DNA of 64,000 bases from Pseudomonas viciae (GCF_004786035.1 NZ_CP035088.1:2826001-2890000), one strand, 5' to 3'; numbered from the stretch's first letter, positions 10,306 to 22,429 are shown. The notes: generated by a model from the sequence alone, not told the origin. Numbers and translations: made by a program.

Positions 10306-11484
10306 TCAGTACCCCGGTTTGTGTGCGCGGCTGCTGAAGAAAATGCCGCTGGGGCTAAGGGCCGGCAGGCTGCCCAGGCGTTCGAGGCGATAAGGGTCCC
10401 AGACTTGCACCTCAGCGCCATCTCGTGCGGACAGCCACAGCTGGTCACCCCTTGCGGTAAATTCCATGTGCAGCACCGCCGGCCCCGGTCGCAGGTCGGC
10501 GACGATGGCGTGGGTCTGGGTGTCGATGACCTGCACGCGATCGTTGTCCGGGTAGGCGAAGTTGACCCACAGTTGCCGGCCGTCCGGGCGTGCCGTGACA
10601 AACACTGGCTGGCCGGCCACGGCGATGGCATCGCGCTGCTGCCAGTTGCTCGCGTCCATCACCAACACCTGGTGATGGCCGACGGCGGGCACGAAGGCTT
10701 GTTGGTCGGCCAGGGCCCAGCCTTCCAGATGGGGCATCTTGTACACCGGGAGGCGGGCCTCGCCGCGTCCGTATTGCCCCAGCACCCGTTTCACGCCGTG
10801 TTCCGGGTGCCAGAGATCGAGTTGCGCCATACCGTCCTCACCGAACAGCCCGGCCATGTAATAACGCCCGTCTGGGGTGATCAACGCGTCGTAGGGTTGC
10901 TGGCCGATGGCGGTGAAACGTTCGATGCGCGGCGTGTGGCCCTGGCTGAAGTCGGCGGTCCAGATTTCGCCGGTGTCGAACAGGCTGAACACGAAGCGCT
11001 GCCCCGGGGCGTCCACCAGACCGACCACTCGTGAACGTTTCTTGCCGTCAGGCAAAGGCGTGGCCGGAATGTCAGCGACCTGTGCCAAGGTCTGGGCATC
11101 GAACACCTTGACGCCGCCGGGCTCGTAGTTGGACACCGCGATCAGTTTGCCGTCCTGACTGATCGCGCCACCGATGCTGTTGCCGCCCTGGATAATGCGC
11201 CGGTCGATGTGTGCGGTGAGCAGGTCAACCTTGCTCAAGCCGCCATCGCGGCCGAACACATAGGCATAACGCTGGTCACGGGAGAACACCACCGAGGCGT
11301 GAGACAGATCCCCCAGTCCCTCAACGCGGGCGAGGGCGGTGCGGGTGTCGCTTTCGATGATTTGCAGGCTGCCGGTGGCGCGCTCCACCACCACGCCGAG
11401 ATCGCCGGTGCCGCGCAGCGGTGTCTGGGCGCAAGCCGAGAGCAGCAGGGCGGTGGCTGTAAGGGACAATAGAGAACGGATCAT
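10306..11484 (-). CDS. nirF: NirF, periplasmic heme d1 biosynthesis lipoprotein
   Basis: The 392-residue protein is a cytochrome d1-like beta-propeller without a cytochrome c domain. It begins with a lipoprotein signal ending in LLLSAC (C18), which fits the known periplasmic, membrane-anchored NirF that binds heme d1 precursors and works with NirN and NirS. The ATG at 11484 overlaps the nirC stop by four bases. Confidence 0.94.
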   Translation of the reverse strand: MIRSLLSLTATALLLSACAQTPLRGTGDLGVVVERATGSLQIIESDTRTALARVEGLGDLSHASVVFSRDQRYAYVFGRDGGLSKVDLLTAHIDRRIIQGGNSIGGAISQDGKLIAVSNYEPGGVKVFDAQTLAQVADIPATPLPDGKKRSRVVGLVDAPGQRFVFSLFDTGEIWTADFSQGHTPRIERFTAIGQQPYDALITPDGRYYMAGLFGEDGMAQLDLWHPEHGVKRVLGQYGRGEARLPVYKMPHLEGWALADQQAFVPAVGHHQVLVMDASNWQQRDAIAVAGQPVFVTARPDGRQLWVNFAYPDNDRVQVIDTQTHAIVADLRPGPAVLHMEFTARGDQLWLSARDGAEVQVWDPYRLERLGSLPALSPSGIFFSSRAHKPGY

Positions 11485-11810
11485 GAGGCGGGTTTTCCTT
11501 GAAGGAGCCGGTCCACCAGCCAGCGGATATCGTCGGGGCCGAGCAGCGGCGCCCAAGCGGGCATGGCACTGCCGGGCCGCCCCAGGGTGACGGTGGCGAT
11601 GAGGTTGTCTCGGGATTTTCCGGCCAGGGCATCACGGGTCAGGGCTGGGCCGAGGCCGCCGGTCATGTACAGGCCGTGGCAGGCGCCACAATCCTGTTCC
11701 AACAGGTGTTGCAGTTGCACCTGGCGCTGGTGGTCGGGATCGGCCAGCACACAGGAGGAGAAAACAAAGAGGAGGGTGGTCATCAAGGTTGCAGAGCGGT
11801 GTCGTTCCAT
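11481..11810 (-). CDS. nirC: NirC, small periplasmic cytochrome c
   Basis: The 109-residue protein has an N-terminal signal sequence and one heme site, CGACH at residues 41-45. NirC donates electrons to NirS and is implicated in heme d1 maturation. The start at 11810 is preceded by AGGAGG at a good distance. A strong hairpin lies between this gene and nirM upstream. Confidence 0.92.
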   Translation of the reverse strand: MERHRSATLMTTLLFVFSSCVLADPDHQRQVQLQHLLEQDCGACHGLYMTGGLGPALTRDALAGKSRDNLIATVTLGRPGSAMPAWAPLLGPDDIRWLVDRLLQGKPAS

Positions 11811-11850
11811 GACGTCCTCCTGATCAAGAAATAAAGTCGAGCGCAGCTTT

Positions 11851-11907
11851 TGTGGCGAGGGGGTTATGTGGGAGCAAGCTTTGCTCCCACATAAATCCCT
11901 CGCCACA
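11851..11907. repeat. Long palindrome between nirM and nirC
   Basis: Outer arms TGTGGCGAGG / CCTCGCCACA enclose inner arms ATGTGGGAGCAAGC / GCTCCCACAT with a three-base loop. This is a compound of the two palindrome families seen in the window. On the nir transcript it would form a stable stem-loop inside the operon and may set the nirSM to nirC ratio; that effect is inference. Confidence 0.85.
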
Positions 11908-11928
11908 GGGAGATGCTCTCAGTCAAAG

Positions 11929-12237
11929 TTATTTAAGGCTCAACACCCACGCAGCCAGGATCTTGGCTTCTTCATCGGTCACTGGGTTGGCCGGCATCGG
12001 CATCGGTCCCCAGTTGCCTTGCGTACCCTCCTTGATGTGCTTGGCGAGCAGGTCCTGCGCGCCAGCGACGCCGGCGTTTTTCGCCGCCACTTCCTTGAGC
12101 GCCGGGCCAACCACCTTGGTATCGATGGAATGGCAGGCTGCGCAGGGTTTGCTCTTGAACAGCGTCGGGCCGTCTTGTGCCAGCGCCGGTAGGCTGTAGG
12201 CGGCCGTCAGGGCCAAGGCAATCAGAATAGGCTTCAT
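11929..12237 (-). CDS. nirM: NirM, cytochrome c551
   Basis: The 102-residue class I cytochrome c has a signal peptide cleaved after ALA (about residue 20), heme motif CAACH at 32-36 and the distal methionine region GPMPMPAN. It is the periplasmic electron donor to NirS. It directly follows nirS (24-base gap), so the two are probably co-transcribed. Confidence 0.95.
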   Translation of the reverse strand: MKPILIALALTAAYSLPALAQDGPTLFKSKPCAACHSIDTKVVGPALKEVAAKNAGVAGAQDLLAKHIKEGTQGNWGPMPMPANPVTDEEAKILAAWVLSLK

Positions 12238-12261
12238 GGTTTTTCCTCTTATTGATGGGGC

Positions 12262-14127
<1,866 letters not shown>

Positions 14128-14139
14128 TCAGGCTCTGTC

Positions 14140-14943
14140 ATGAACACTCTCCATACCTTGCAGCACCCGGACGAACCCTTTTATCAACCTCAGGACAACG
14201 AACAGGCGCTGTTCGAACAGGCCTGGCATCACGGCATGCCGGTGCTGATCAAAGGCCCCACCGGGTGTGGCAAGACCCGTTTTGTCCAGCACATGGCCCA
14301 CCGTCTGAAACTGCCGCTGTACACCGTGGCCTGCCACGATGACTTGAGCGCGGCCGACCTGATCGGCCGTCACCTGATCGGCGCCCAGGGCACCTGGTGG
14401 CAGGACGGGCCATTGACCCGGGCGGTGCGCGAGGGAGGCATCTGTTACCTGGACGAGGTGGTCGAAGCGCGGCAGGACACGGCGGTGGTGCTGCACCCAC
14501 TGGCCGATGATCGGCGGCAGTTGTATCTGGAGCGCACGGGCGAAGTGCTCCAGGCGCCGCGGTCCTTCATGCTGGTGGTGTCTTACAACCCCGGTTACCA
14601 GAACCTGCTCAAAGGCATGAAGCCCAGCACCCGCCAGCGTTTCGTGGCGATGCGCTTTGGTTATCCGGCTGTTGCCGATGAAGAACGTATCGTTGCCCGT
14701 GAGGCCGGCGTTGATATGGCCCTGGCAGCCCAGGTGGTGCGACTGGGGCAGGCACTGCGCCGGCTCGATCAGCATGATCTGGAGGAGGTCGCTTCCACGC
14801 GCTTGCTGATTTTTGCGGCGCGCATGATCGGTTCCGGTATGGGCCCGCGACAGGCCTGTCTGGCGTGCCTGGCCGAGCCCTTGAGTGATGACCCGCAGAC
14901 GGTTGCCGCGTTGATGGATGTGGTCGATGTCCACTTCGGCTGA
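14140..14943 (+). CDS. nirQ: NirQ/NorQ, MoxR-type AAA+ ATPase
   Basis: The 267-residue MoxR/CbbQ-family ATPase has Walker A GPTGCGKT (39-46) and Walker B ICYLDEV. It works with the vWA protein NorD in activating nitric oxide reductase, probably in metal insertion or assembly. It is divergent from nirS and starts the nirQ-nirO-nirP run. Confidence 0.93.
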   Translation: MNTLHTLQHPDEPFYQPQDNEQALFEQAWHHGMPVLIKGPTGCGKTRFVQHMAHRLKLPLYTVACHDDLSAADLIGRHLIGAQGTWWQDGPLTRAVREGGICYLDEVVEARQDTAVVLHPLADDRRQLYLERTGEVLQAPRSFMLVVSYNPGYQNLLKGMKPSTRQRFVAMRFGYPAVADEERIVAREAGVDMALAAQVVRLGQALRRLDQHDLEEVASTRLLIFAARMIGSGMGPRQACLACLAEPLSDDPQTVAALMDVVDVHFG

Positions 14944-15511
14944 AACCGCTATCACACCCCGGCGTTTGCCGGGGGACTTGGCGATGTGGTTTTTCATCCT
15001 CGCCGAGTTGTCAGTGTTTGCACTGTTGATCCTGGCGTTCGCCGTCGCCCAGATGTTGCACCCGCAGATGTTCAGTGAAGGCAGGCAGTTGCTGGACCGT
15101 TCCACGGGGCTGGCGATGACCCTCAGCCTGCTGACCGCCGGGCTGTTCGCCGCCCTGGCCCAGGAGCAGGTCAGGCAGGACCGGCCGGGTCGAGGTGCGC
15201 TGTTTTTGTCTGTGGCGTTGTTGCTTGCCTGTGGCTATGTGGGGATCAAGCTCACTGAGTACGCCCATCTGTTGGCGAGCGGCCTGGGCATGGAGCACAA
15301 CACCTTCTTCACCTTGTACTGGATCCTCACGGCGTTTCATTTCCTGCACGTGCTGCTGGGCATGGTGATTCTCGGTTGGCTGGCCGAGGGTTGTCGGCGC
15401 CGTCGTTATGATTCACAGCGCTACAGCGGGCTGGAATCCGGCGTGCTGTATTGGCACATGGTGGATCTGGTCTGGGTGCTGTTGTTTCCGTTGGTCTACA
15501 TCCTTGATTGA
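14918..15511 (+). CDS. nirO: NirO/NorE, cytochrome c oxidase subunit III homologue
   Basis: The 197-residue membrane protein has about five hydrophobic segments and resembles subunit III of heme-copper oxidases. Genes of this type (norE, nirO) accompany NO reductase and improve NO reduction, but the protein is not part of the purified NorBC enzyme. Its first ATG lies inside the end of nirQ (26-base overlap); a second ATG at 14927 is equally possible. Confidence 0.88.
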   Translation: MWSMSTSAETAITPRRLPGDLAMWFFILAELSVFALLILAFAVAQMLHPQMFSEGRQLLDRSTGLAMTLSLLTAGLFAALAQEQVRQDRPGRGALFLSVALLLACGYVGIKLTEYAHLLASGLGMEHNTFFTLYWILTAFHFLHVLLGMVILGWLAEGCRRRRYDSQRYSGLESGVLYWHMVDLVWVLLFPLVYILD

Positions 15512-15523
15512 GATGAAATACCC

Positions 15524-15781
15524 ATGTCGGCTTCTCGTGTTCTGATCGTTTGTTGGATGGCGCTGGCGGTGTTGAGCAGCGCCACCGTGGCCCTGGGCCA
15601 GGCAGCCGCCACCGGACTGGTTTCCATCGCCATATTGACGGTGGCGGTGGCCAAGGCCTGGTTGATCGCCGACGGCTTCATGGAACTGCACCATGCGCCG
15701 CGCCTGTGGCGGCGGTTGGTACTGAGCTGGGCGGTGGTGCTGGCGAGCGTGATAGGGATCGTCATCACATCCGCGGTCTGA
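15524..15781 (+). CDS. nirP: NirP/NorF, small membrane protein of the nor region
   Basis: The 85-residue protein has two to three hydrophobic segments (about 7-25, 29-47 and 65-84) and a charged loop (FMELHHAPRLW). It corresponds by position and size to NirP/NorF, related to cytochrome oxidase subunit IV. It follows nirO after 12 bases, so the two are likely co-translated. Confidence 0.85.
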   Translation: MSASRVLIVCWMALAVLSSATVALGQAAATGLVSIAILTVAVAKAWLIADGFMELHHAPRLWRRLVLSWAVVLASVIGIVITSAV

Positions 15782-15798
15782 ATCTGTGAACACGGTCC

Positions 15799-15830
15799 CT
15801 GTGGCGAGGGAGCTTGCTCCCTCGCCACAG
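15799..15830. repeat. Perfect 32-bp palindrome between nirP and norC
   Basis: CTGTGGCGAGGGAGC and its exact complement are separated by TT. It belongs to the second palindrome family of the window. It lies upstream of the norC promoter and could separate the nirQOP transcript from norCB. Confidence 0.88.
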
Positions 15831-15883
15831 CAAGCTCCCCAGTCACAGGGGGGCGAACAACCGACTAAAACCATCGGAGATTC

Positions 15884-15926
15884 TTGATCGCCATCAAGCG
15901 GTTTCAGACCCCTCGCTTCCTAGAAT
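15884..15926 (+). promoter_or_regulatory. Anr/Dnr-dependent norCB promoter
   Basis: TTGATCGCCATCAA at 15884-15897 is a perfect FNR-type box. TAGAAT at 15921-15926 is a good -10, 30.5 bp from the box centre, which predicts a start near 15933 and a leader of about 22 bases to the norC ATG. No usual -35 is needed with this geometry. Confidence 0.9.
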
Positions 15927-15954
15927 GAACACGCCAAGCAATGAGGAAGTGACC

Positions 15955-16395
15955 ATGTCAGATACCTTCACCAAAGGCATGGCCAGGAATATTTATTTCG
16001 GGGGAAGCGTGTTCTTTTTCCTGATATTCCTGGCCCTGACCTACCACACGGAACAGACCTTTCCAGAGCGCAGCAACCAGGCGCAATTGAGCGAATCGGT
16101 GATACGCGGCAAGGGCGTCTGGGAGCGCAACAACTGCATCGGCTGCCATACCCTGCTGGGCGAGGGTGCGTACTTTGCGCCGGAGCTGGGCAATGTGGTC
16201 AACCGTCGCGGTGGCGAGGAAGCCTTCAAGCCGTTCCTGCAGGCCTGGATGAAAATGCAGCCGCTGAACGTCCCGGGCCGTCGGGCCATGCCGCAGTTCA
16301 ACCTGAGCGAGCAGGAAGTCGACGACATCGCCGAGTTCCTCAAGTGGAGTTCGAAAATCAATACCAATGGCTGGCCGCCAAACAAGGAGGGCTGA
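15955..16395 (+). CDS. norC: NorC, cytochrome c subunit of nitric oxide reductase
   Basis: The 146-residue protein has one N-terminal membrane anchor (about residues 12-30) and a periplasmic cytochrome c domain with CIGCH at 61-65. It passes electrons from periplasmic cytochromes to NorB. The ATG at 15955 is the first start downstream of the predicted promoter. norB follows after three bases. Confidence 0.96.
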   Translation: MSDTFTKGMARNIYFGGSVFFFLIFLALTYHTEQTFPERSNQAQLSESVIRGKGVWERNNCIGCHTLLGEGAYFAPELGNVVNRRGGEEAFKPFLQAWMKMQPLNVPGRRAMPQFNLSEQEVDDIAEFLKWSSKINTNGWPPNKEG

Positions 16396-17826
<1,431 letters not shown>

Positions 17827-17860
17827 ATCATCATCGCTGAACCTGTGGCAAGGGCGTTTG

Positions 17861-17892
17861 TTGTGGGGAGGGAGCAAGCTCCCTCGCCACAA
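17861..17892. repeat. Palindrome between norB and norD
   Basis: TTGTGGGGAGGGAGC and GCTCCCTCGCCACAA form a near-perfect stem with a two-base loop. It is the same family as the palindromes near 15.8 and 54.7 kb. It may reduce read-through into norD. Confidence 0.85.
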
Positions 17893-17943
17893 CAACGGTG
17901 CGAGTCAGTCCCTTCACTGCAACGGGTCGATAGGAGAGTAACC

Positions 17944-19782
17944 ATGGCATTCACCCTGGAGCTGGAAGAATGGGTCGGCAGTGTCTGGCACCGTTTCATC
18001 ACCCGCCGCGCCAGCGTCGATTTTCCCGAGGCACGGGTCGAGCTGATTCCTCGGCAACGCGCCCTGCAGGTATTGTTTCGCGCCACCGGCGGTGCGCTTC
18101 ACCTGGGTGTGGAGGCCGTCAGCGACCGCGATCTGCTGCTGCGCCGCAACCTGTTGCAGCAGATCGCCGGCACCTGCAAGCAAGTGCCCCTGGCCTGGTG
18201 CGATGGCGACAACCTGCGTTTGCCAGCGAACCTGGCGGCGTTTCCCGATATCGGGCTGAACGAGGAGCTGTATCGCTGGCTTGCGTTGCTGGCCGCGCAA
18301 TCGGGGCCGATGCGGCACTGGGGGCGGGACAATCAGCGCTGGACGCAAGCAGTATTGAAGCGCTACCCGGCGCTGCGCGCTCGTTACCGGCGGCTGGTGG
18401 AAGCGCATTTGTCCCTGCGCCCCGATCCCGCCACGCTCAACCCAGCCGAAGCCGCCCTGGAGCGCGCGCTGTGCCAAGCCTTGCGCGAACCAGGCAGTGT
18501 CGAGCATTTTCCACGCAGTGAACGGGCCGCCTGGCCATTGCCGCTGTGGCTGTATCCGCCGCAGCATCTGGCCAATCCCCAGGCAGCCGAGCTTGAAGAG
18601 TCCGACCAATACCTGGCGACGCCGCCGGGTGAGCAGCAGGGCGGGCGCAAGCGCGCTGAGCGCATCGACGAAACCAGTCGTGACGGTGGCTTGCTGATCG
18701 TGCGCCTGGAGAACCTGTTCAGCTGGACCGAACACGTGGACCTGGATCGCTGGGCGGACGACAGCGAAGACCCGGACGCCGCCCGGGTGGCCGAAGATTT
18801 GGACCAATTGACCCTGTCACGTACCCGCTTGCGCAAGGGCGGCGGCCTGAAGCTGCACCTGGACCTGCCGCCGGCCGATTTGGATGACATCCCCTTGGGC
18901 GAGGGCATCCTGTTGCCCGAATGGGACTACCGCAAGCAACGGCTGCAGGATGATTTCGTCAGCGTACAGACCTTCATTCCCCGGGACTGCGAGCCGCAGC
19001 CGCTGCCATCGCGCCTGCGCCCCTCGGCCCAGCGCTTGCGTCGCCAATTCGAACACCTGCGTAACGATCGACAATGGCTGCGCCAGCAAACCCAGGGCTC
19101 GGAACTGGACCTGCAAGCCTGGCTGGATTTTCACGTCGAGCGCCAGCACGGCCGATGCAGCGAGCGCGGCCTGTTCATGGAACAACGCCAGACCCGCCGC
19201 GACCTGGCCTGCCTGCTGTTGGCGGACCTGTCGATGTCCACCGATGCCCACCTCAACGACGAACACCGGGTGATCGATGTGATCCGCGACAGCCTGTTGC
19301 TGTTCGGTGAAACCCTGTCGGTGCTGGGCGACGATTTTGCTTTGTACGGGTTCTCCTCACTGCGGCGTCAACAGGTGCGGATGCATGAACTGAAGGCGTT
19401 CAACCAGCGCTACGACGACCACACCCGGGGCCGGATCCAGGGGCTCAAACCCGGTTATTACACACGCATGGGGGCGGCGATTCGCCAAGCCACGCAACGG
19501 TTGGAGGGCTGCAAGCGGCGGCGCAAATTGTTGCTGCTGCTCAGTGACGGCAAGCCCAATGACTTGGACCTCTACGAAGGGCGTTACGGCGTGGAAGACA
19601 CTCGCCAAGCGGTGCTCGAGGCCCGGCGCCAAGGGCTGACGCCGTTCTGCATCACTATTGATCGCGAGGCGGGGGATTATCTGCCGTACATGTTCGGGGC
19701 CAACGGCTACACCTTGATTCGTCAGCCCGAACAACTGCCGCTGCGGCTGCCGCAGTTGTACCGGCAATTGACGCAGGATTGA
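17944..19782 (+). CDS. norD: NorD, von Willebrand A domain activator of nitric oxide reductase
   Basis: The 612-residue soluble protein has a C-terminal vWA domain with the MIDAS motif DLSMS and the downstream LLLLLSDGKPND segment. NorD-type proteins pair with NorQ/NirQ MoxR ATPases to give active NorBC. The ATG at 17944 is preceded by AGGAG; upstream in-frame codons run through the palindrome and are unlikely to be coding. Confidence 0.94.
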   Translation: MAFTLELEEWVGSVWHRFITRRASVDFPEARVELIPRQRALQVLFRATGGALHLGVEAVSDRDLLLRRNLLQQIAGTCKQVPLAWCDGDNLRLPANLAAFPDIGLNEELYRWLALLAAQSGPMRHWGRDNQRWTQAVLKRYPALRARYRRLVEAHLSLRPDPATLNPAEAALERALCQALREPGSVEHFPRSERAAWPLPLWLYPPQHLANPQAAELEESDQYLATPPGEQQGGRKRAERIDETSRDGGLLIVRLENLFSWTEHVDLDRWADDSEDPDAARVAEDLDQLTLSRTRLRKGGGLKLHLDLPPADLDDIPLGEGILLPEWDYRKQRLQDDFVSVQTFIPRDCEPQPLPSRLRPSAQRLRRQFEHLRNDRQWLRQQTQGSELDLQAWLDFHVERQHGRCSERGLFMEQRQTRRDLACLLLADLSMSTDAHLNDEHRVIDVIRDSLLLFGETLSVLGDDFALYGFSSLRRQQVRMHELKAFNQRYDDHTRGRIQGLKPGYYTRMGAAIRQATQRLEGCKRRRKLLLLLSDGKPNDLDLYEGRYGVEDTRQAVLEARRQGLTPFCITIDREAGDYLPYMFGANGYTLIRQPEQLPLRLPQLYRQLTQD

Positions 19783-19786
19783 GGGT

Positions 19787-19987
19787 TCAGACGATGCTGC
19801 GGGGCAGCCAGAAGAACATGACGATGCAGAAGATCGTCAGCCCGACACAGAACCAGCCGAAGCGCCGCAGCCGACGCTCGCCGGCCAACGCAGCTTCGGC
19901 CGGCAGGGGCATGCCGCACTGGCGACATTCGCTTTCATCGGTGGGATTAGCCTGTTGGCAATACAGGCAGACGGGCTGTGCGTTCAT
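19787..19987 (-). CDS. dnrP: DnrP-like small zinc-ribbon membrane protein
   Basis: The 66-residue protein has two CxxC pairs (CLYC and CRQC) that suggest a zinc ribbon, followed by one membrane helix (about residues 45-62). It overlaps the dnr stop by four bases, so it is translationally coupled to this regulator. The name follows the family label used next to dnr in pseudomonads. Its function is unknown. Confidence 0.8.
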   Translation of the reverse strand: MNAQPVCLYCQQANPTDESECRQCGMPLPAEAALAGERRLRRFGWFCVGLTIFCIVMFFWLPRSIV

Positions 19988-20667
19988 TCGAATTGCTCCA
20001 GGCGCAGGCGATCGAGAATGGCGATCTGGCGACCGTCCTGGGTGATGATCTTTTCATCGATCAGGCGCCGGATGATCCGCGAGAAGGTTTCCGGCTGGAT
20101 CGACAAGTGCCCGGCGATCAATTGCTTGGCCATTGGCAGTTCGAACTGGCTGTTCACGGTTTGCAGGCGCACCAGTTGCGTCAGCAGGTAGCGCACCACG
20201 CGGTGAGTGGCGTTCTTCAGCGACAGGGTTTCAATCTCGTTGACCCGTTGGTGCAGGCGTACGCAAAGCTTGCCGAGCAGGGCAAAGGTCAACCGGCTGT
20301 TGCTGTGCAACAGGCGCATGTACGTGGCGTTGGACAGGCGATACAACTGGGTCGGGCCGACGGCTTCGGCGGATGCGACGTAGTTGGGGGTGTCCATCAG
20401 CATCATCGCCTCGGCGAAAGTCTGGCGCTCGCCGATCACCTCGAAGACTTTCTCCTGGCCGTCCGGGGTCAACCGGTAGATTTTCACCGCCCCGGAGATC
20501 ACGAAGTAAAACGCCTGCGCCGGTTCGCCCTGGCGGAACAGCGGATCGCCCTTGTCGATATTCAGCAGTTGGCTGGTGCTCATCAGTTCGTCGAGTTGTT
20601 CTTCATTCAACGGCTCGAACAGGTGATGGCTGCGCAGAATCTGGTGATGGACACGGTGGAGCACCAT
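19984..20667 (-). CDS. dnr: Dnr, Crp/Fnr-family NO-responsive regulator of denitrification
   Basis: The 227-residue protein has an N-terminal cyclic-nucleotide-type sensor domain, a long dimer helix (about 110-140) and a C-terminal helix-turn-helix with the FNR-like recognition helix ETFSRIIRRL. It lacks an N-terminal cysteine cluster, so it is not a [4Fe-4S] oxygen sensor; Dnr proteins bind heme and sense NO. It should act at the TTGAT-N4-ATCAA boxes in this window. AAGGATT precedes the ATG at 20667. Confidence 0.92.
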   Translation of the reverse strand: MVLHRVHHQILRSHHLFEPLNEEQLDELMSTSQLLNIDKGDPLFRQGEPAQAFYFVISGAVKIYRLTPDGQEKVFEVIGERQTFAEAMMLMDTPNYVASAEAVGPTQLYRLSNATYMRLLHSNSRLTFALLGKLCVRLHQRVNEIETLSLKNATHRVVRYLLTQLVRLQTVNSQFELPMAKQLIAGHLSIQPETFSRIIRRLIDEKIITQDGRQIAILDRLRLEQFE

Positions 20668-20704
20668 GGCATGAATCCTTGTGGTGGCAAGAAAGTAAGC
20701 GGGT

Positions 20705-20794
20705 TCAGACGAGGCTCAGGGACAGGCTGCTGGCCAGTGCTACGACGCAGGAGAGCAGGACGAACCAGGTCAGTGGCAGCGCGACATTTTTCAT
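20705..20794 (-). CDS. 29-residue single-span membrane peptide upstream of dnr
   Basis: A short reading frame on the dnr strand encodes 29 residues starting MKNVALPLTWFVLLSC and ending SLSLSLV. It is almost wholly hydrophobic after Lys2, as in single-span small membrane proteins. It ends 37 bases before dnr, so co-transcription is possible. The upstream Shine-Dalgarno is weak (GGGG, about seven bases before the ATG). I do not recognise a family; P. aeruginosa has a small annotated gene next to dnr (PA0527.1), but I cannot confirm that it is the same. Confidence 0.5.
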   Translation of the reverse strand: MKNVALPLTWFVLLSCVVALASSLSLSLV

Positions 20795-20977
20795 GGATTA
20801 CCCCGGGCAAAAGTCTATGCCCTGCCTGAGCAAGACGCGGGCCATGCTGGCGGGCGTTGATTCGCGGGGCGATGCAGGCGATGTGGGTACAAATGACCCT
20901 GGCCTGATAGGGTTAAAACAACCATAAAAAGGTCATAAATACCCTTTCAGCTACAGTCTTTGTGGGAGTGAGCCCTC

Positions 20978-21064
20978 GTGGGAGCCAAGCTTGCTCGCGA
21001 TGAAGACACCGGGATCTACAGCGGAACCGCGTTATCGTTCATCGCGAGCAAGCTTGGTTCCCAC
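20978..21064. repeat. REPIN between dnr region and nnrS
   Basis: Inverted arms GTGGGAGCCAAGCTTGCTCG and its near complement flank a 35-bp spacer. The gap from 20795 to 21225 also holds AT-rich sequence at 20920-20945 that may contain the dnr-side promoter, but I see no convincing FNR box there. Confidence 0.85.
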
Positions 21065-21120
21065 AACGGCAAGCCCCTTGCAAGTGCCTGTTCGAGACGG
21101 GAGGTTGCCGATGCGCGGGC

Positions 21121-21134
21121 TTGATCTGAGACAA
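21121..21134 (+). promoter_or_regulatory. Possible degenerate Anr/Dnr box upstream of nnrS
   Basis: TTGATCTGAGACAA has a perfect left half and a degenerate right half (GACAA for ATCAA). It lies about 98 bp before the nnrS ATG. No clear -10 is found 30 bp downstream, so this is a weaker call than the other boxes. Confidence 0.4.
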
Positions 21135-21225
21135 GGCCTGCCGGCGTCGATAACCGATCATTCGAACCCTGATTTGTCGTACCTCATTGGCGGGCCAGAT
21201 CCCCGGTGAGGCAGAGGAGTGGTGT

Positions 21226-22416
21226 ATGCAAGTGCTTGACCGTCGCAAGGCCATGGCCATCCTGCCGTTGTGGCGCCTGGCGTTCCGACCGTTCTTTCTC
21301 GCCGGGGGTGTGCTTGCGCTACTGGCGGTGCCGCTGTGGCTCGCGGCGTTCACCGGGCGATTGGCGGCCTGGCAGCCGGCTGGCGGCTGGTTGGCCTGGC
21401 ATCGCCATGAGCTGTTGTTCGGCTTCGGCCTGGCGATCATTGCCGGGTTCCTGCTGACGGCGGTACAGACCTGGACGGGAACGCCGGGACTCAGCGGCAA
21501 GCGCTTGGCGGCGCTGGCGGTGGTGTGGCTTGGCGCACGATTGGCCTGGTTGGTGGATGCGCCCTGGCCAGTGCTGACGGTGCTGGAGCTGGGATTCGCC
21601 CTGGCGGTCGCGGTGTTGATGGGGCTGACGTTGTGGCGCGTGCGGCAGAAGCGCAATTACCCGATTGTCCTGGTATTGCTGCTGTTGGCCGCCGCCGATG
21701 CGTTATCCCTGTACGGCCTGGTGCAGCACAACGAGGGCTTGCAACGTCAGAGTGTGCTCACCGGCCTGTGGCTGGTGGCGGCGATGATGGGGCTGATCGG
21801 CGGGCGCGTGATTCCGTTCTTTACCCAGCGCGGCCTCGGTCGGGTCGAGGGCGTCGCGCCCTGGCCGTGGCTCGATCGTCTGTTGCTGGCGGGTTCGGCG
21901 CTGGTGGCGTTGCTGTATGCCTTCGGTCTGGCGCTGGCGGCCAGTGCCTGGGTCGGCCTGTTGTTCGTCGCGCTGGCGGTGGGGCACGGGATTCGACTGG
22001 TGCGTTGGCATGATCGGGATTTGTGGCGGGTGCCGCTGCTGTGGTCGTTGCACCTGGCTTACGCTTGGCTGGCGGTGGCGTGCCTGGGCATGGCGCTGTG
22101 GCACTTCGGTGTGCCGGTGAATCCGAGCCTGGCGGTGCACGGCCTGACCATCGGGGCCATGGCCGGGCTGATCCTGGCGATGATCGCCCGCGTCAGCCTG
22201 GGCCATACCGGGCGCCCCCTTGAGCCGCCAGCGGGCATGACCCTGGCTTTCATTCTGTTGAACCTGGCGTGTGTGAGCCGTGTTTTGCTGGTGCTGGTAT
22301 TCCCGTTGGCCGGGCTGTGGTTGGCGGCGCTGTGCTGGACGTTGGCGTTCGGCCTCTACGCCTGGCGTTATGGCCCGATGCTGTTGCAGACCCGGGTGGA
22401 TGGGCATCCGGGATGA
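21226..22416 (+). CDS. nnrS: NnrS, heme-copper membrane protein of NO stress
   Basis: The 396-residue protein has about twelve membrane segments and the NnrS-typical N-terminal LWRLAFRPFFLAGG and HRHELLFGF motifs, plus GGRVIPFFTQRG. NnrS proteins protect against NO-derived stress. The ATG at 21226 is chosen for the conserved N-terminus. It sits beside dnr and is followed 13 bases later by a CopD-like gene. Confidence 0.92.
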   Translation: MQVLDRRKAMAILPLWRLAFRPFFLAGGVLALLAVPLWLAAFTGRLAAWQPAGGWLAWHRHELLFGFGLAIIAGFLLTAVQTWTGTPGLSGKRLAALAVVWLGARLAWLVDAPWPVLTVLELGFALAVAVLMGLTLWRVRQKRNYPIVLVLLLLAAADALSLYGLVQHNEGLQRQSVLTGLWLVAAMMGLIGGRVIPFFTQRGLGRVEGVAPWPWLDRLLLAGSALVALLYAFGLALAASAWVGLLFVALAVGHGIRLVRWHDRDLWRVPLLWSLHLAYAWLAVACLGMALWHFGVPVNPSLAVHGLTIGAMAGLILAMIARVSLGHTGRPLEPPAGMTLAFILLNLACVSRVLLVLVFPLAGLWLAALCWTLAFGLYAWRYGPMLLQTRVDGHPG

Positions 22417-22429
22417 GCCGAGGGGATCG

